Part shown: positions 7,120 to 15,791 of the stretch, one piece after another
Numbering within the stretch: position 1 is the stretch's first letter
How the letters are laid out: each line of letters starts with the position of its first letter
Assembly (NCBI RefSeq): GCF_900167095.1
Contig: NZ_FUXG01000009.1
Span: 4,433-68,432 of the forward strand
Source of the DNA: Oceanospirillum multiglobuliferum
GTDB lineage: Bacteria; Pseudomonadota; Gammaproteobacteria; Pseudomonadales; Halomonadaceae
DNA: 64,000 nt
Reading direction: 5' to 3'
The notes under the pieces: generated by a model
The model's database searches: none
What the model was told of the DNA's origin: nothing
The model's input: only the letters and a program-made list of their open reading frames with translations
Position numbers and translations under genes: made by a program

Positions 7120-8274
7120 ATGAATCGGTTAAAATCCTGCATCAATATTGATGACCTTGGCCGTTTGGCCGCCAAAAAAGTACCGTTTCCGGTGAACAAC
7201 TATGTTGAAGGGGGGGCAGATGATGAGGTGACGCTTAAACAAAATTGCCACTCGTTTAATCGTTATCAGATTGTGCCCAAGGCACTGCAAGATGTGAGTC
7301 GCATCAGCACCGCAACACGGGTAATGGGTTGTGAGATTGCTTTGCCATTTTATATCTCTGCCACAGGCTTTTCCGGCATGATGTGTCCTCAGGATGCTGA
7401 GCTAGCAGGTGTACGTGCTGCGGCTAAGTTTGACACTTTGTATACCGCCTCTACTTTCTCAAACCGCTCGTTAGAAGAGATCGCTCAAGCGTCAGCGGGT
7501 GACAAACTGTTTCAAGTCTACGTGCTGAACGATAAAACCCTTGCCCAACAGTTAAACCAGCGTGCCAAGCAGGCTGGCTTTAAAGCGATGGTGCTTACGG
7601 TTGATACCATAGTGGGCGGCAATCGAGAGCGTGATGCCCGTAGCGGTTTGTCTATTCCGCCACGTTTAACGGTCAAGTCAGCCATGCAGTATATGATGCG
7701 CCCTCGGTGGTTAATCCACTATCTGCTCAGTGATGGGGCGCGTCTGGGTAATTTTCCTCATCTACCAAAGGTCTCAATGACCGACTCACAAGCTTTTGTA
7801 ATCGCTATGGGTAAGCTGTTTAAAAAGGATCTGACTTGGGCGGATGCTGAAGCGATGATTCAAAATTGGGGCGGGCCTTTTGCCATTAAAGGCATTATGT
7901 CAGTAGAAGATGCCCTGCGCGCTCAACAAGCGGGTGCCAGTGCGGTGATTTTGTCCAATCATGGCGGGCGTCAACTGGATGGCTGCCCTGCACCCATTGA
8001 TCTGGTGGCAGAGGTTCGAGCGGCAGTTGGCGATCAGATGGAAATTATTGTCGACGGTGGTATTCGACGCGGCACCGATATTTTTAAAGCCTTGGCGCTA
8101 GGTGCTAATGCTTGCAGTTTAGGGCGGGCTTATGTACGAGGGCTTTCTGCCGGTGGTCAAGAGGGCGTTGAAAAAGCGTTGTCGATCTTAAAGGCGGAGT
8201 TTGAGCGTTGCATGATCTTAGCGGGCTGTTCGTCGATTGATCAGATCAATGCCAGCCATATTCGCCGATTATAA
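7120..8274 (+). CDS. FMN-dependent alpha-hydroxyacid dehydrogenase (L-lactate dehydrogenase family)
   Basis: A 384-residue member of the LldD/glycolate-oxidase family. YISATGFSGMMCP, QVYVLNDK and VDTIVGGNRERD line the FMN site; SNHGGRQLDG holds the catalytic His281 and substrate-binding Arg284; IVDGGIRRGTDIFKALALGA is the phosphate-binding loop. The stretch around residues 188-204 (MQYMMRPRWLIHYLL) is the hydrophobic loop by which membrane-bound members dock. It oxidises an L-2-hydroxyacid to the 2-oxoacid, presumably feeding quinone. With the FAD enzyme upstream acting on the D form, the set would cover both enantiomers. It begins 88 bases after dctP and ends before a strong terminator. Confidence 0.9.
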   Translation: MNRLKSCINIDDLGRLAAKKVPFPVNNYVEGGADDEVTLKQNCHSFNRYQIVPKALQDVSRISTATRVMGCEIALPFYISATGFSGMMCPQDAELAGVRAAAKFDTLYTASTFSNRSLEEIAQASAGDKLFQVYVLNDKTLAQQLNQRAKQAGFKAMVLTVDTIVGGNRERDARSGLSIPPRLTVKSAMQYMMRPRWLIHYLLSDGARLGNFPHLPKVSMTDSQAFVIAMGKLFKKDLTWADAEAMIQNWGGPFAIKGIMSVEDALRAQQAGASAVILSNHGGRQLDGCPAPIDLVAEVRAAVGDQMEIIVDGGIRRGTDIFKALALGANACSLGRAYVRGLSAGGQEGVEKALSILKAEFERCMILAGCSSIDQINASHIRRL

Positions 8275-8297
8275 AGCATTTGTTTGCGCACAAATCA

Positions 8298-8327
8298 AAA
8301 CCCCAAAACACAAGTGTTTTGGGGTTT
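8298..8327. terminator. Bidirectional terminator between convergent genes
   Basis: AAACCCCAAAACAC and GTGTTTTGGGGTTT form a 14-bp perfect stem with a very tight AA loop. It lies between the convergent FMN dehydrogenase and sohB genes. Confidence 0.75.
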
Positions 8328-8357
8328 CACTGCATTCAACTATTGATCGCTGATGTA

Positions 8358-9437
8358 TTACCGCTCGATCTCAGAACGCTTGGCTTTTGTCATCAAGCGG
8401 TCGGTGGCACGATCAACGGCAATAGAGACCATATCGCCCAACTTATCAACCAAACCTGTTTTAAACTCATAGTTTACTTCGTAAACATCCGCTTCTTCAC
8501 AGGCTTCAATCAGGTATTCGTCGCTGGTTTTCAGTTCATCGACCAAGCCTAAATCAAGTGCTTGTGCGCCATACCACACATCGCCGTTGGCAACTTTGCT
8601 CATGTCCAGTTCGGGACGCTGCTGTTGTACATAATCTTTAAATAGCGTGTGCGTCTCTTCAAGATCTTGCAAGAACTTGGTGCGACCTTGCTCAGTATTT
8701 TCACCAAACACCGTAAGCGTGCGTTTGTGCTCACCTGCGGTTAACACTTCAAAATCAATGTCATGCTTTTTCAGTAAACGGTGGAAGTTAGGCAGTTGAG
8801 CCACCACGCCAATCGAGCCAATAATGGCAAAAGGCGCGGCAATAATACGGTCTGCGGTACAGGCCATCATATAGCCTCCGCTGGCTGCAACTTCATCAAC
8901 ACAAATCGTCAGCTCGATATTACGACTGGTGATGCGGCTCAGTTGCGATGCCGCTAAACCGTAGCTGTGCACCATGCCGCCGCCACTTTCCAATCTGACC
9001 ACCACTTCGTCGATCTCTGGGCGGGCAATGCTTAATACTGCGGTGATGGTTTCCCGTAGAGATTCCACATCAGAAGCGCGAATGTCACCGTCAAAATTCA
9101 GTACAAACACGCGCTTTTGTACCTCTTCAGCGTCTTCCTCTGAAGCACCTTTCTGTTTGGCTTTGGCCTTGGCTTCTTTAGCTTTGGCTTTCTCTTCTTT
9201 TTTCTCGGCCTTACGCTCTTGCTCAAAGGCGTGCTTGTCGTAAATGGCTTCTTTTAAAGCATTACTGGTATCGGTCAGGCTCTCATTCAGGTGAATAATT
9301 TCAATATCACCCTCACCAGCACGGCGTTTATTCTGGCTGGCGGATATAATAATCATGACAATTGCACCCACAAAAATAATCGCCAAGGTGATTGTTTTTG
9401 CGAGAAAAAGCCCATAATCGCTGAAAAATTCGTACAC
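8358..9437 (-). CDS. sohB: SohB inner-membrane serine protease (peptidase S49)
   Basis: A 359-residue protein with an N-terminal membrane helix (about residues 12-32), a highly charged Lys/Glu/Ala-rich linker (about 70-100, KAKAKEAKAKAK) and an S49 peptidase domain. The nucleophile Ser186 sits in DEVAASGGYMM; Lys238 in LTAGEHKRTL is the general base candidate of the Ser-Lys dyad. SohB and the related SppA cut signal peptides or misfolded proteins in the periplasm. The charged linker is a normal feature of marine SohB proteins. It is a single gene, convergent with the hydroxyacid set. Confidence 0.92.
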   Translation of the reverse strand: MYEFFSDYGLFLAKTITLAIIFVGAIVMIIISASQNKRRAGEGDIEIIHLNESLTDTSNALKEAIYDKHAFEQERKAEKKEEKAKAKEAKAKAKQKGASEEDAEEVQKRVFVLNFDGDIRASDVESLRETITAVLSIARPEIDEVVVRLESGGGMVHSYGLAASQLSRITSRNIELTICVDEVAASGGYMMACTADRIIAAPFAIIGSIGVVAQLPNFHRLLKKHDIDFEVLTAGEHKRTLTVFGENTEQGRTKFLQDLEETHTLFKDYVQQQRPELDMSKVANGDVWYGAQALDLGLVDELKTSDEYLIEACEEADVYEVNYEFKTGLVDKLGDMVSIAVDRATDRLMTKAKRSEIER

Positions 9438-9626
9438 TTATTACTCCAAATTTAGTTACGGCGCGGCAAGCATACCTGAAGGGATAAGGGGTTTGTAGGT
9501 TTAAGTGAAGTCCCAAGAGGCTTTTAGTTAAGAAGAATAATTTTTTATGCTTGATTCAAACGTATGTTTGAAATAAGCTGATTCTCAGAGTTAACATTCT
9601 GCCAAACAAATACGAAGGTACAAGCC

Positions 9627-9941
9627 ATGACTGATGTAGAAAAAGTAATCACCTCTTTACAAGATAAATTTAACCCAGATGCTGCTAAAGGCATGAATGA
9701 CGTGTTCCAATTTGTCGTTGAAGGCGCTGGCGAGTATTACATCGAAATCAATGATGGCACTTGTGCAATCGGCTCTGGCGAGCACGATGATCCATCCGTT
9801 ACGCTGAAAATGAATGCAGACACTTTAAAGGGTGTGCTAACTGGCTCAATCAACGGGATGACCGCCTTTATGACTGGCAAAATCAAAGCGGAAGGCAACA
9901 TGATGTTGGCGACCAAACTGAGCAGCCTGTTCAAAATGTAA
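9627..9941 (+). CDS. SCP2 sterol-carrier-domain protein
   Basis: A 104-residue protein consisting of one SCP2 domain: the N-terminal helix, then YYIEINDGTCAIGSGEHDDP, SVTLKMNADTLKGVLTGSIN and the C-terminal MTGKIKAEGNMMLATKLSSLF that closes the hydrophobic tunnel. Stand-alone SCP2 proteins bind lipids or fatty acyl chains in the cytoplasm; their exact role in bacteria is unsettled. The ATG at 9627 follows GAAGGT. It is a single-gene unit closed by a strong terminator. Confidence 0.9.
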   Translation: MTDVEKVITSLQDKFNPDAAKGMNDVFQFVVEGAGEYYIEINDGTCAIGSGEHDDPSVTLKMNADTLKGVLTGSINGMTAFMTGKIKAEGNMMLATKLSSLFKM

Positions 9942-9961
9942 GCCGCTGCTGCGGATTGATC

Positions 9962-9993
9962 AAAGCCAGCTGAGAGATCAGCTGGCTTTTTTT
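9962..9993 (+). terminator. Rho-independent terminator after the SCP2 gene
   Basis: AAAGCCAGCTGA-GAGA-TCAGCTGGCTTT, a 12-bp perfect stem with a tetraloop, followed by a T run (9987-9993). Confidence 0.9.
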
Positions 9994-10086
9994 ATGCTCA
10001 AAAACAAGCGGTTATCAAGCTGCGTATCAATCAGAGTTCAAGTATGATGCGCGCCTAGGTCATAGGCTTTATGTAATGAGTGCTTA

Positions 10087-10524
10087 ATGGAAATCGTAAA
10101 TTTTACGCCCTTTACCGCATTTATTGGCGGTGGATTAATCGGCTTATCTGCAGCACTGCTGCTGTTGCTGAATGGCAGAATTGCTGGTATCTCAGGCATC
10201 GTCTCTGGCGTGTTGCTTCCCAAGCAAGGGGACTGGGCGTGGCGACTGGTGTTTTTACTGGGTTTGGTGCTGGGTGGCTTGCTCTATCAAGGCTTAGGAT
10301 TACAACCGGAGCTGACAGAGATTAAAGCAGCGGTTGCTCCTCAGTGGCTTGCGCTGGCGGGCTTCTTGGTCGGAGTGGGTACGATGATCGGTACGGGCTG
10401 CACCAGTGGGCATGGAATCTGTGGTTTGGCCCATGGCAGTTTGCGCTCTTTAGTGGCAACACTGAGCTTTATGACCAGTGCTGCAGTTACCGTTTGGCTT
10501 GTCAGGCATCTGTTTGGAGGGTGA
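10087..10524 (+). CDS. YeeE/YedE-family membrane protein, first half (PmpA-like)
   Basis: A 145-residue protein with four predicted membrane helices. It carries the conserved GxGTMIGTGCTSGHGICGLAHGS segment (about residues 96-117), whose Cys residues are the signature of the sulfur-compound transporter family. Family members move thiosulfate or related sulfane sulfur across the inner membrane. The gene is followed after two bases by the second half-size YeeE protein, the two together making the equivalent of one full-length YeeE. Confidence 0.85.
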   Translation: MEIVNFTPFTAFIGGGLIGLSAALLLLLNGRIAGISGIVSGVLLPKQGDWAWRLVFLLGLVLGGLLYQGLGLQPELTEIKAAVAPQWLALAGFLVGVGTMIGTGCTSGHGICGLAHGSLRSLVATLSFMTSAAVTVWLVRHLFGG

Positions 10525-10526
10525 TT

Positions 10527-10976
10527 GTGGCAACTGCACGTTTGTTTATTGCGTTGGTCTCGGGTGTGTTATTCGGCCTTGGTTTGAGCATTGCCCAAAT
10601 GGTTGACCCGATGAAGGTGTTGAACTTTCTAGATTTTACAGGGCAGTGGGACCCCTCTTTAGCGTTTGTGATGGGCGGTGGCTTGTTGGTGAACGGGGTG
10701 GCGAGCTTTTTGATTATGAAGCGCAAGCATCCGGTATGTGCCGATCAGTTTAAACTCCCCTCTAAAACACGAGTGGACGTCCGCATTGTGATTGGCGGTG
10801 TTATTTTTGGTTTAGGTTGGGGGCTTGCAGGTTATTGCCCTGGGCCGATCATTACCTCGATCAGCTTTATCAATCAAGAGATCGCCATAGTGTTGGTTGC
10901 TTATCTGGTCGGGACTGGGATCACTCGATCTTTAATCTTGCGCTACGATCAACGGCATTGCCCACCAAGTGCTTGA
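10527..10976 (+). CDS. YeeE/YedE-family membrane protein, second half (PmpB-like)
   Basis: Start chosen at GTG 10527, preceded by GGAGG at 10516-10520; an upstream open frame to 10344 overlaps the previous gene and is not needed. The 149-residue product has four membrane helices, starting VATARLFIALVSGVLFGLGL, with GLGWGLAGYCPGPIITS near residue 100 as the second Cys-containing motif of YeeE/YedE. It pairs with the upstream half to form a putative thiosulfate/sulfur import channel. The sulfide:quinone oxidoreductase at 56-57 kb is another sulfur-related gene here, though not adjacent. Confidence 0.85.
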   Translation: MATARLFIALVSGVLFGLGLSIAQMVDPMKVLNFLDFTGQWDPSLAFVMGGGLLVNGVASFLIMKRKHPVCADQFKLPSKTRVDVRIVIGGVIFGLGWGLAGYCPGPIITSISFINQEIAIVLVAYLVGTGITRSLILRYDQRHCPPSA

Positions 10977-10987
10977 AGGTTTGACTC

Positions 10988-11017
10988 AAGGCTACTGAGA
11001 AATCAGCAGCCTTTTTT
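10988..11017 (+). terminator. Rho-independent terminator after the YeeE pair
   Basis: AAGGCTACTGA-GAAA-TCAGCAGCCTT, an 11-bp stem with one mismatch, then TTTT. Confidence 0.85.
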
Positions 11018-11064
11018 GTCTTTTCGCGGTTTCTTTTTTTCGTATTCCCTAAGTGGTTCAAAAC

Positions 11065-12432
11065 CTAATCCTTTGGTTTGACCCAATTCTGCCAAGGGTT
11101 GTTAGTGGGTGCTACGCCTGTGCTAGTGGTCTTTCGCTTTGGCGCTTGACCACGCTCCAAGTTGCCTTTGGCCTTGAACCTTGACTCTGGCTTAGGCTCA
11201 GTATGACTGCGGTTACGCAGTGGCCGCTCAGCTTCATCAGGGCGACCAAAAGGTTTGCCGTTCTTTGGCATGTAATTCAAGATTGAAATAGGCACTTCTT
11301 TTTGTGGTTTGAAACCTTCAACCTCTTTGCGCACCAAAAGGTGATTTAGGCGGCTTTCAATGGCGCATAGGTTTCTAAAATCGTCTTTAGAGACCAACGA
11401 GATCGCCTCCCCTTTTGCCCCTGCTCGCCCTGTTCGACCGATGCGGTGAACGTAATCATGTGACTCGTTGGGCAAGTCATAGTTAACGACTCGTGAGAGC
11501 TGTTCAATATCAATACCGCGTGCGGCAATATCAGTGGCCACTAAATAGCGAATCTTACCCGCTTTGAAGTCATTTAAAATTTGAGTACGTACAGGCTGGC
11601 TTCGACCGCTGTGAATAGAGTCGGCCGCTATACCACGCTTTTCGAGCTGGCTCACCAATTTTGCGGCACCAGCTTTGGTGCGAATAAAAATCAGCGCTTG
11701 ATCCCACTGATTTTGAGTGATCAGGTGGCTTAATAGTGCTGATTTGGTGTCTTTATCAACGGTGATGATCCACTGGTCGATCTGTGGTTTGGCCTCTGGT
11801 TGGTCTGTCACACTGATCTCAACCGCATGGTGTAGCGTGCTCTTGGCCAGATGGCGCACATCCGCTGACAGCGTTGCAGAAAACAGTAAGTTCTGACGGA
11901 CTTCAGGTAAGCGCTCAATGATTTTATTGATGTCGCCAATAAAGCCCATATCCAACATGCGATCGGCTTCGTCGAGTACAAAGCATTCCAGTTCGTTAAT
12001 ATACACGGCGCGCTGATACACCATGTCGATCAGTCGGCCCGGTGTGGCCACCAGAATATCAATACCCTCGATCAATTTTTGCTTTTGCGGCGCAAGATCA
12101 GTACCGCCGTACATCGCCATAGAGCTGAAATTCAGGTGCTTGCTATAAAGACGAATATTGTCTTCCACTTGAATAGCCAGTTCACGAGTAGGCACTAAGA
12201 TTAAGGCACGTACACGTTTGGCGCGCACTTTTTGCGTTGAATCCAGCTTTTCCAATATGGGCAGCACAAAGCTGGCGGTTTTGCCTGTTCCCGTCTGTGC
12301 GGCAGCGATCAGGTCTTTACCTGCCAGCACGACAGGAATGGCTTTCTCCTGAATGGCCGTCGGTGTTTGGTAGCCTTGCTCGGCTACCGCTTTTAAAATC
12401 GGATCGCTTAATCCTAGTTTGGAAAATGACAT
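11065..12432 (-). CDS. rhlE: DEAD-box RNA helicase, RhlE type
   Basis: A 455-residue helicase with all canonical motifs in order: F-x-x-L-x-L-x-x Q-motif region ending TPTAIQ, AAQTGTGKT (I), PTRELA (Ia), GG, TPGR (Ib), DEAD (II, about residues 155-158), SAT (III), the domain-2 SGRSQ, RGIDIE (V) and HRIGRTGRAG (VI). The C-terminus (about 390-455) is a basic, Arg/Lys/Pro-rich tail for RNA binding. It probably assists ribosome assembly or RNA turnover in the cold. It stands alone; gene-symbol choice among RhlE-like paralogs is approximate. Confidence 0.9.
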   Translation of the reverse strand: MSFSKLGLSDPILKAVAEQGYQTPTAIQEKAIPVVLAGKDLIAAAQTGTGKTASFVLPILEKLDSTQKVRAKRVRALILVPTRELAIQVEDNIRLYSKHLNFSSMAMYGGTDLAPQKQKLIEGIDILVATPGRLIDMVYQRAVYINELECFVLDEADRMLDMGFIGDINKIIERLPEVRQNLLFSATLSADVRHLAKSTLHHAVEISVTDQPEAKPQIDQWIITVDKDTKSALLSHLITQNQWDQALIFIRTKAGAAKLVSQLEKRGIAADSIHSGRSQPVRTQILNDFKAGKIRYLVATDIAARGIDIEQLSRVVNYDLPNESHDYVHRIGRTGRAGAKGEAISLVSKDDFRNLCAIESRLNHLLVRKEVEGFKPQKEVPISILNYMPKNGKPFGRPDEAERPLRNRSHTEPKPESRFKAKGNLERGQAPKRKTTSTGVAPTNNPWQNWVKPKD

Positions 12433-12691
12433 GGGGGTTCTCAGGCGTAGAGTGAAAAAATAAACTTTTTTGCAAACAGCTCTATAAAAATGAGCAAAGC
12501 GTAGTTAGGGGCGAGACTATAGCAAAATAAGCCTTATTCGGTAACAGAATCAGATAAGGACTTAGTAGAGAGAACTATTGAAACAGTTTTGGGACTTTTA
12601 CCTAAAACCTAACGCTCTGAACTACCCAGCAATGACTATGTCCTAGTAGTAGTTTAATGTTTCAATACACTCATAAGCTTCTGGCTCAGAC

Positions 12692-14665
12692 ATGACAATA
12701 ACGGTTGGCTCTCAAAATATGCAGAAAAACTTACCTATGGTGCTAGCAGGGCCAATTCTACGTCGTATCACAACAGAGCGTTTAACATTTTGGTTGGTAA
12801 CCTCTTGCCCAGTGCAATTGCAGTTAGCGCTTTACCCAGAGCATCAATCAAGTATTCAGGTTGCAACAGAGGCGTTAAGCTCTGCTTGCACAACGCTACA
12901 AGCAGGCAAGCGGCTGTATTTTCAGCTGATTGACTTGCCGTTAGAACAAGCCTTACCTAAATCCTGTTGGATTGGTTATGATTTGCAGCTTGCACCTGTG
13001 TCAGATTTGAACTCAGAGATACCTGTCTACCAAGGTTGGCAAACTTGGGCACCCGACTTGGTTTACGATAACCGTGAACTGCCCAGTTTTGTGATTCAAA
13101 GTCGTCTTAATCGTTTATTGCATGGTTCTTGTCGTAAGCCCCACCACCCAAGTGCAGATGGTTTGCTGCAAGCTGATCAGTTACTAGCGCAATCATCTGA
13201 GACTGAATGGCCGGCACTTTTGATGTTAAGTGGAGACCAGATTTACGCAGATGATGTGGCGGCCCCCATGCTGATTGCTATTCATCAGCTGATTGCGCAA
13301 CTGGGATTTAGCAATGAGCCTCTACCTGAAAGCGAGGTTGTTGACTCAGAACAACTGCACCAAGTACAGCCTCATTATTATGCTCGGGAAAATCTGCTGC
13401 CTAAAACCAAAGGTGGGCAGGCGGTGGTTGATCTTATCTTTGGCGGTGCCAGAAAACCCGTTTTCACCTCAGACAGCGCGCATAATCATTTAATTAGTCT
13501 GGCTGAAGTGCTGGCGATGTACCTATTAGTTTGGTCTCCAGCACCTTGGCAAGGTTTGTCTATTCCCAATAGCGACGCACCGGAGCTGGCCTTAACCGAA
13601 GCGCAAAAAGCAGTCTATCAAGCAGAACAGCAAGCTGTTTTGGCGTTTGCGGCTCACTTAGGGCAGGTTCGACGAGTCATGGCACATTTGCCTGTTGCAA
13701 TGATCTTTGATGATCATGATGTGACGGATGACTGGAATCTTACCGCAGCATGGGAGCAAGCGGCATATGGTCATCCGCTCTCTAAGCGGATTATTGGTAA
13801 CGCACTTTTAGGTTATTTAATTTGCCAAGGCTGGGGCAATGCACCGGAGCAAATTCCTGCTCAAATGCTGACACAAACTCAGCAGGCGTTGCAGCAATTA
13901 GGGGCAGAGGCTCATAATCAGCTAGTTGATGAGTTACTCAGCTTCTCACACTGGCATTACCAGTGGCAAACAGACCCTGTTTTGATTGTGCTAGACACTC
14001 GCACCCACCGCTGGCGCTCTGAGTTGTCGCTAAACCAACCCTCTGGATTAATGGATTGGGAGGCGTTGACTGACCTACAGCAGCAGCTGTTAGGGCACAA
14101 AGCTGTTGTGATGATTTCACCTGCGCCTATGTTTGGTGTCAAGTTGATTGAGACCGTACAAAGGGCTTTTACATGGTTTGGTCAGCCATTAATGGTTGAT
14201 GCAGAAAACTGGATGGCGCATAGAGGCTCAGCCTATGCGCTGATCAATTTATTTAAACACCCTCGTACACCGCGGCACTTTGTTATTTTATCCGGTGATG
14301 TGCACTACTCTTTTGTTTATGACATTGAGCTAAGAGGCGAACACCACAGCCCCAATATTTGGCAAATCACCAGCAGTGGTATTAAAAATGAGTTCCCTAG
14401 AACCTTGCTCAATATTTTTGATCGCCTTAATCGATGGCTGTATTCGCCACGCTCACCGTTAAACTGGCTCACTAAAAGGCGGAAAATGCGGGTAATTCCC
14501 CGCAAACCTACCACTGCTGATCATGGCGAACGCTTGGTCAATGCTTCAGGTATTGGTCTTCTGGAGCTGAACGAGGATGGCTCTCCCCGCAAAATCTTAC
14601 AGCTCTGTTCTGATGGCCGCAAAGTAAGCTTCAAAAAGAAAGAAGATGAGGCGCGCTGGGAGTAA
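12692..14665 (+). CDS. PhoD-like metallophosphatase/phosphodiesterase
   Basis: A 657-residue protein with the PhoD-type metallophosphatase core: LMLSGDQIYADDVAAPM (about residue 180), MIFDDHDVTDDWN (about 342), a VLDTRTHRWRSE segment, MISPAPMFG and the late VILSGDVHYSFVYD metal-binding motif. There is no signal peptide, so it is likely cytoplasmic, unlike classic PhoD. The long N-terminal part (about 150 residues) is the beta-rich domain of this subfamily. Substrate is unknown; phosphodiester or phosphoester hydrolysis is the family reaction. No convincing ribosome site precedes the ATG at 12692; ATG 12719 is an alternative. It is convergent with azlD, 14 bases apart. Confidence 0.82.
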   Translation: MTITVGSQNMQKNLPMVLAGPILRRITTERLTFWLVTSCPVQLQLALYPEHQSSIQVATEALSSACTTLQAGKRLYFQLIDLPLEQALPKSCWIGYDLQLAPVSDLNSEIPVYQGWQTWAPDLVYDNRELPSFVIQSRLNRLLHGSCRKPHHPSADGLLQADQLLAQSSETEWPALLMLSGDQIYADDVAAPMLIAIHQLIAQLGFSNEPLPESEVVDSEQLHQVQPHYYARENLLPKTKGGQAVVDLIFGGARKPVFTSDSAHNHLISLAEVLAMYLLVWSPAPWQGLSIPNSDAPELALTEAQKAVYQAEQQAVLAFAAHLGQVRRVMAHLPVAMIFDDHDVTDDWNLTAAWEQAAYGHPLSKRIIGNALLGYLICQGWGNAPEQIPAQMLTQTQQALQQLGAEAHNQLVDELLSFSHWHYQWQTDPVLIVLDTRTHRWRSELSLNQPSGLMDWEALTDLQQQLLGHKAVVMISPAPMFGVKLIETVQRAFTWFGQPLMVDAENWMAHRGSAYALINLFKHPRTPRHFVILSGDVHYSFVYDIELRGEHHSPNIWQITSSGIKNEFPRTLLNIFDRLNRWLYSPRSPLNWLTKRRKMRVIPRKPTTADHGERLVNASGIGLLELNEDGSPRKILQLCSDGRKVSFKKKEDEARWE

Positions 14666-14679
14666 CCAATTAACCTCAA

Positions 14680-15003
14680 TCAGCCTAACCCTAAGCCAAA
14701 CTTCAAGCCCACAAACACAAGCATGCCACCAACAATTGTGGTTAGTAGGTCTTTACGGATCAAGGCAATAACCGCTGCTGCAAACGCAGCGAGCAACCAA
14801 GGGTTCTGCATACTTAGCCACAGCTCACCTTTGGGCATTAATACCGCAGGTACAATAATGGCGGTTAAAACAGCAGACGGTACAAAAGCTAAGGCTGTGC
14901 TCAGCCAGCTTGGAAAATGTACCCGTCCTGCAACTGCAAACAGCAGATAGCGCACACTGAAGGTGGCAACAAACATACCGAATATTAGCGCTGCTTCGTT
15001 CAT
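14680..15003 (-). CDS. azlD: AzlD-family branched-chain amino acid export subunit
   Basis: A 107-residue protein with three to four membrane helices in the AzlD pattern: [18 protein letters not shown] at the start and [20 protein letters not shown] in the middle. AzlD is the small partner of AzlC (the E. coli YgaH/YgaZ pair), an exporter of valine and other branched-chain amino acids. Its start overlaps the azlC stop by 4 bases, showing coupled translation. Confidence 0.88.
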   Translation of the reverse strand: MNEAALIFGMFVATFSVRYLLFAVAGRVHFPSWLSTALAFVPSAVLTAIIVPAVLMPKGELWLSMQNPWLLAAFAAAVIALIRKDLLTTIVGGMLVFVGLKFGLGLG

Positions 15004-15767
15004 CTGCTTTGTGCCTCACTCGCTGCTTGAGCCTTAAGTAACAGTTGCAATGACAAGCCAACAGCAATGCCGCAAACAGCCGCCACAATTAGGCCAAGCT
15101 TATGAGGCATCGTCACTGTCGCAATAGCCATTGCGCCTGCCACGATCACCGCGCCCCACATAGGTTTACTTTTCAGATGTGGAATCACCATACCGATAAA
15201 AGTAACAGACATCGCAAAATCTAAGCCCCATTCGGTCATATCAGGAAATAGCTCTCCTAATCCCACCCCTAAGGCCGTGCAGAGCACCCAGTTTCCATAC
15301 ATGGCTAGAAAAGAGCCTAGGTAAAACCAATGTGCATTTTGTATATTCTCTTGCAGTAAGTAGCGGTTGCTCACGGCTGCAAAAGTTTCATCGGTTAAAC
15401 CAAAAGCCATTAAAGCGCGCCACTTTTGTGGCAAATGTCGAACTTTAGGTACTAAATTGGCGGCATAGAGCATATGACGCAGGTTCACCACAAAGGTAGT
15501 GGCAATAATCACAGGTAGTGCCGCCCCAGCACTTAATAAGCCAAGGGCAATAAACTGAGAGGAGCCTGCAAAAACAAATAGCGACATCGCCAATGCACCA
15601 GCGGTAGATAAACCGCTAGGCTCTGCTAAGGTGCCAAAAATAATGCCAAAAGGTATTGCGCCAATAATCAAAGGCACTGTGGCCTTTGCCCCTGCGATAA
15701 ACTCAGCTGTTCGGCTCAGCTGCGCCTGTGTGGCATTGGTCATATTTATACTGCTCTCCGCAGACAT
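15000..15767 (-). CDS. azlC: AzlC-family branched-chain amino acid exporter subunit
   Basis: A 255-residue membrane protein with the AzlC core: [37 protein letters not shown] and [16 protein letters not shown], followed by [14 protein letters not shown]. With AzlD it forms an exporter for branched-chain amino acids or their analogues. It lies 24 bases downstream of the MarR-GNAT gene in the same direction, so the three genes form an operon and the regulator presumably controls it. A role opposite to the Liv importers at 32-37 kb is a reasonable inference. Confidence 0.9.
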   Translation of the reverse strand: MSAESSINMTNATQAQLSRTAEFIAGAKATVPLIIGAIPFGIIFGTLAEPSGLSTAGALAMSLFVFAGSSQFIALGLLSAGAALPVIIATTFVVNLRHMLYAANLVPKVRHLPQKWRALMAFGLTDETFAAVSNRYLLQENIQNAHWFYLGSFLAMYGNWVLCTALGVGLGELFPDMTEWGLDFAMSVTFIGMVIPHLKSKPMWGAVIVAGAMAIATVTMPHKLGLIVAAVCGIAVGLSLQLLLKAQAASEAQSR

Positions 15768-15791
15768 TTTGTACTCCTGATCTATCTGAGC

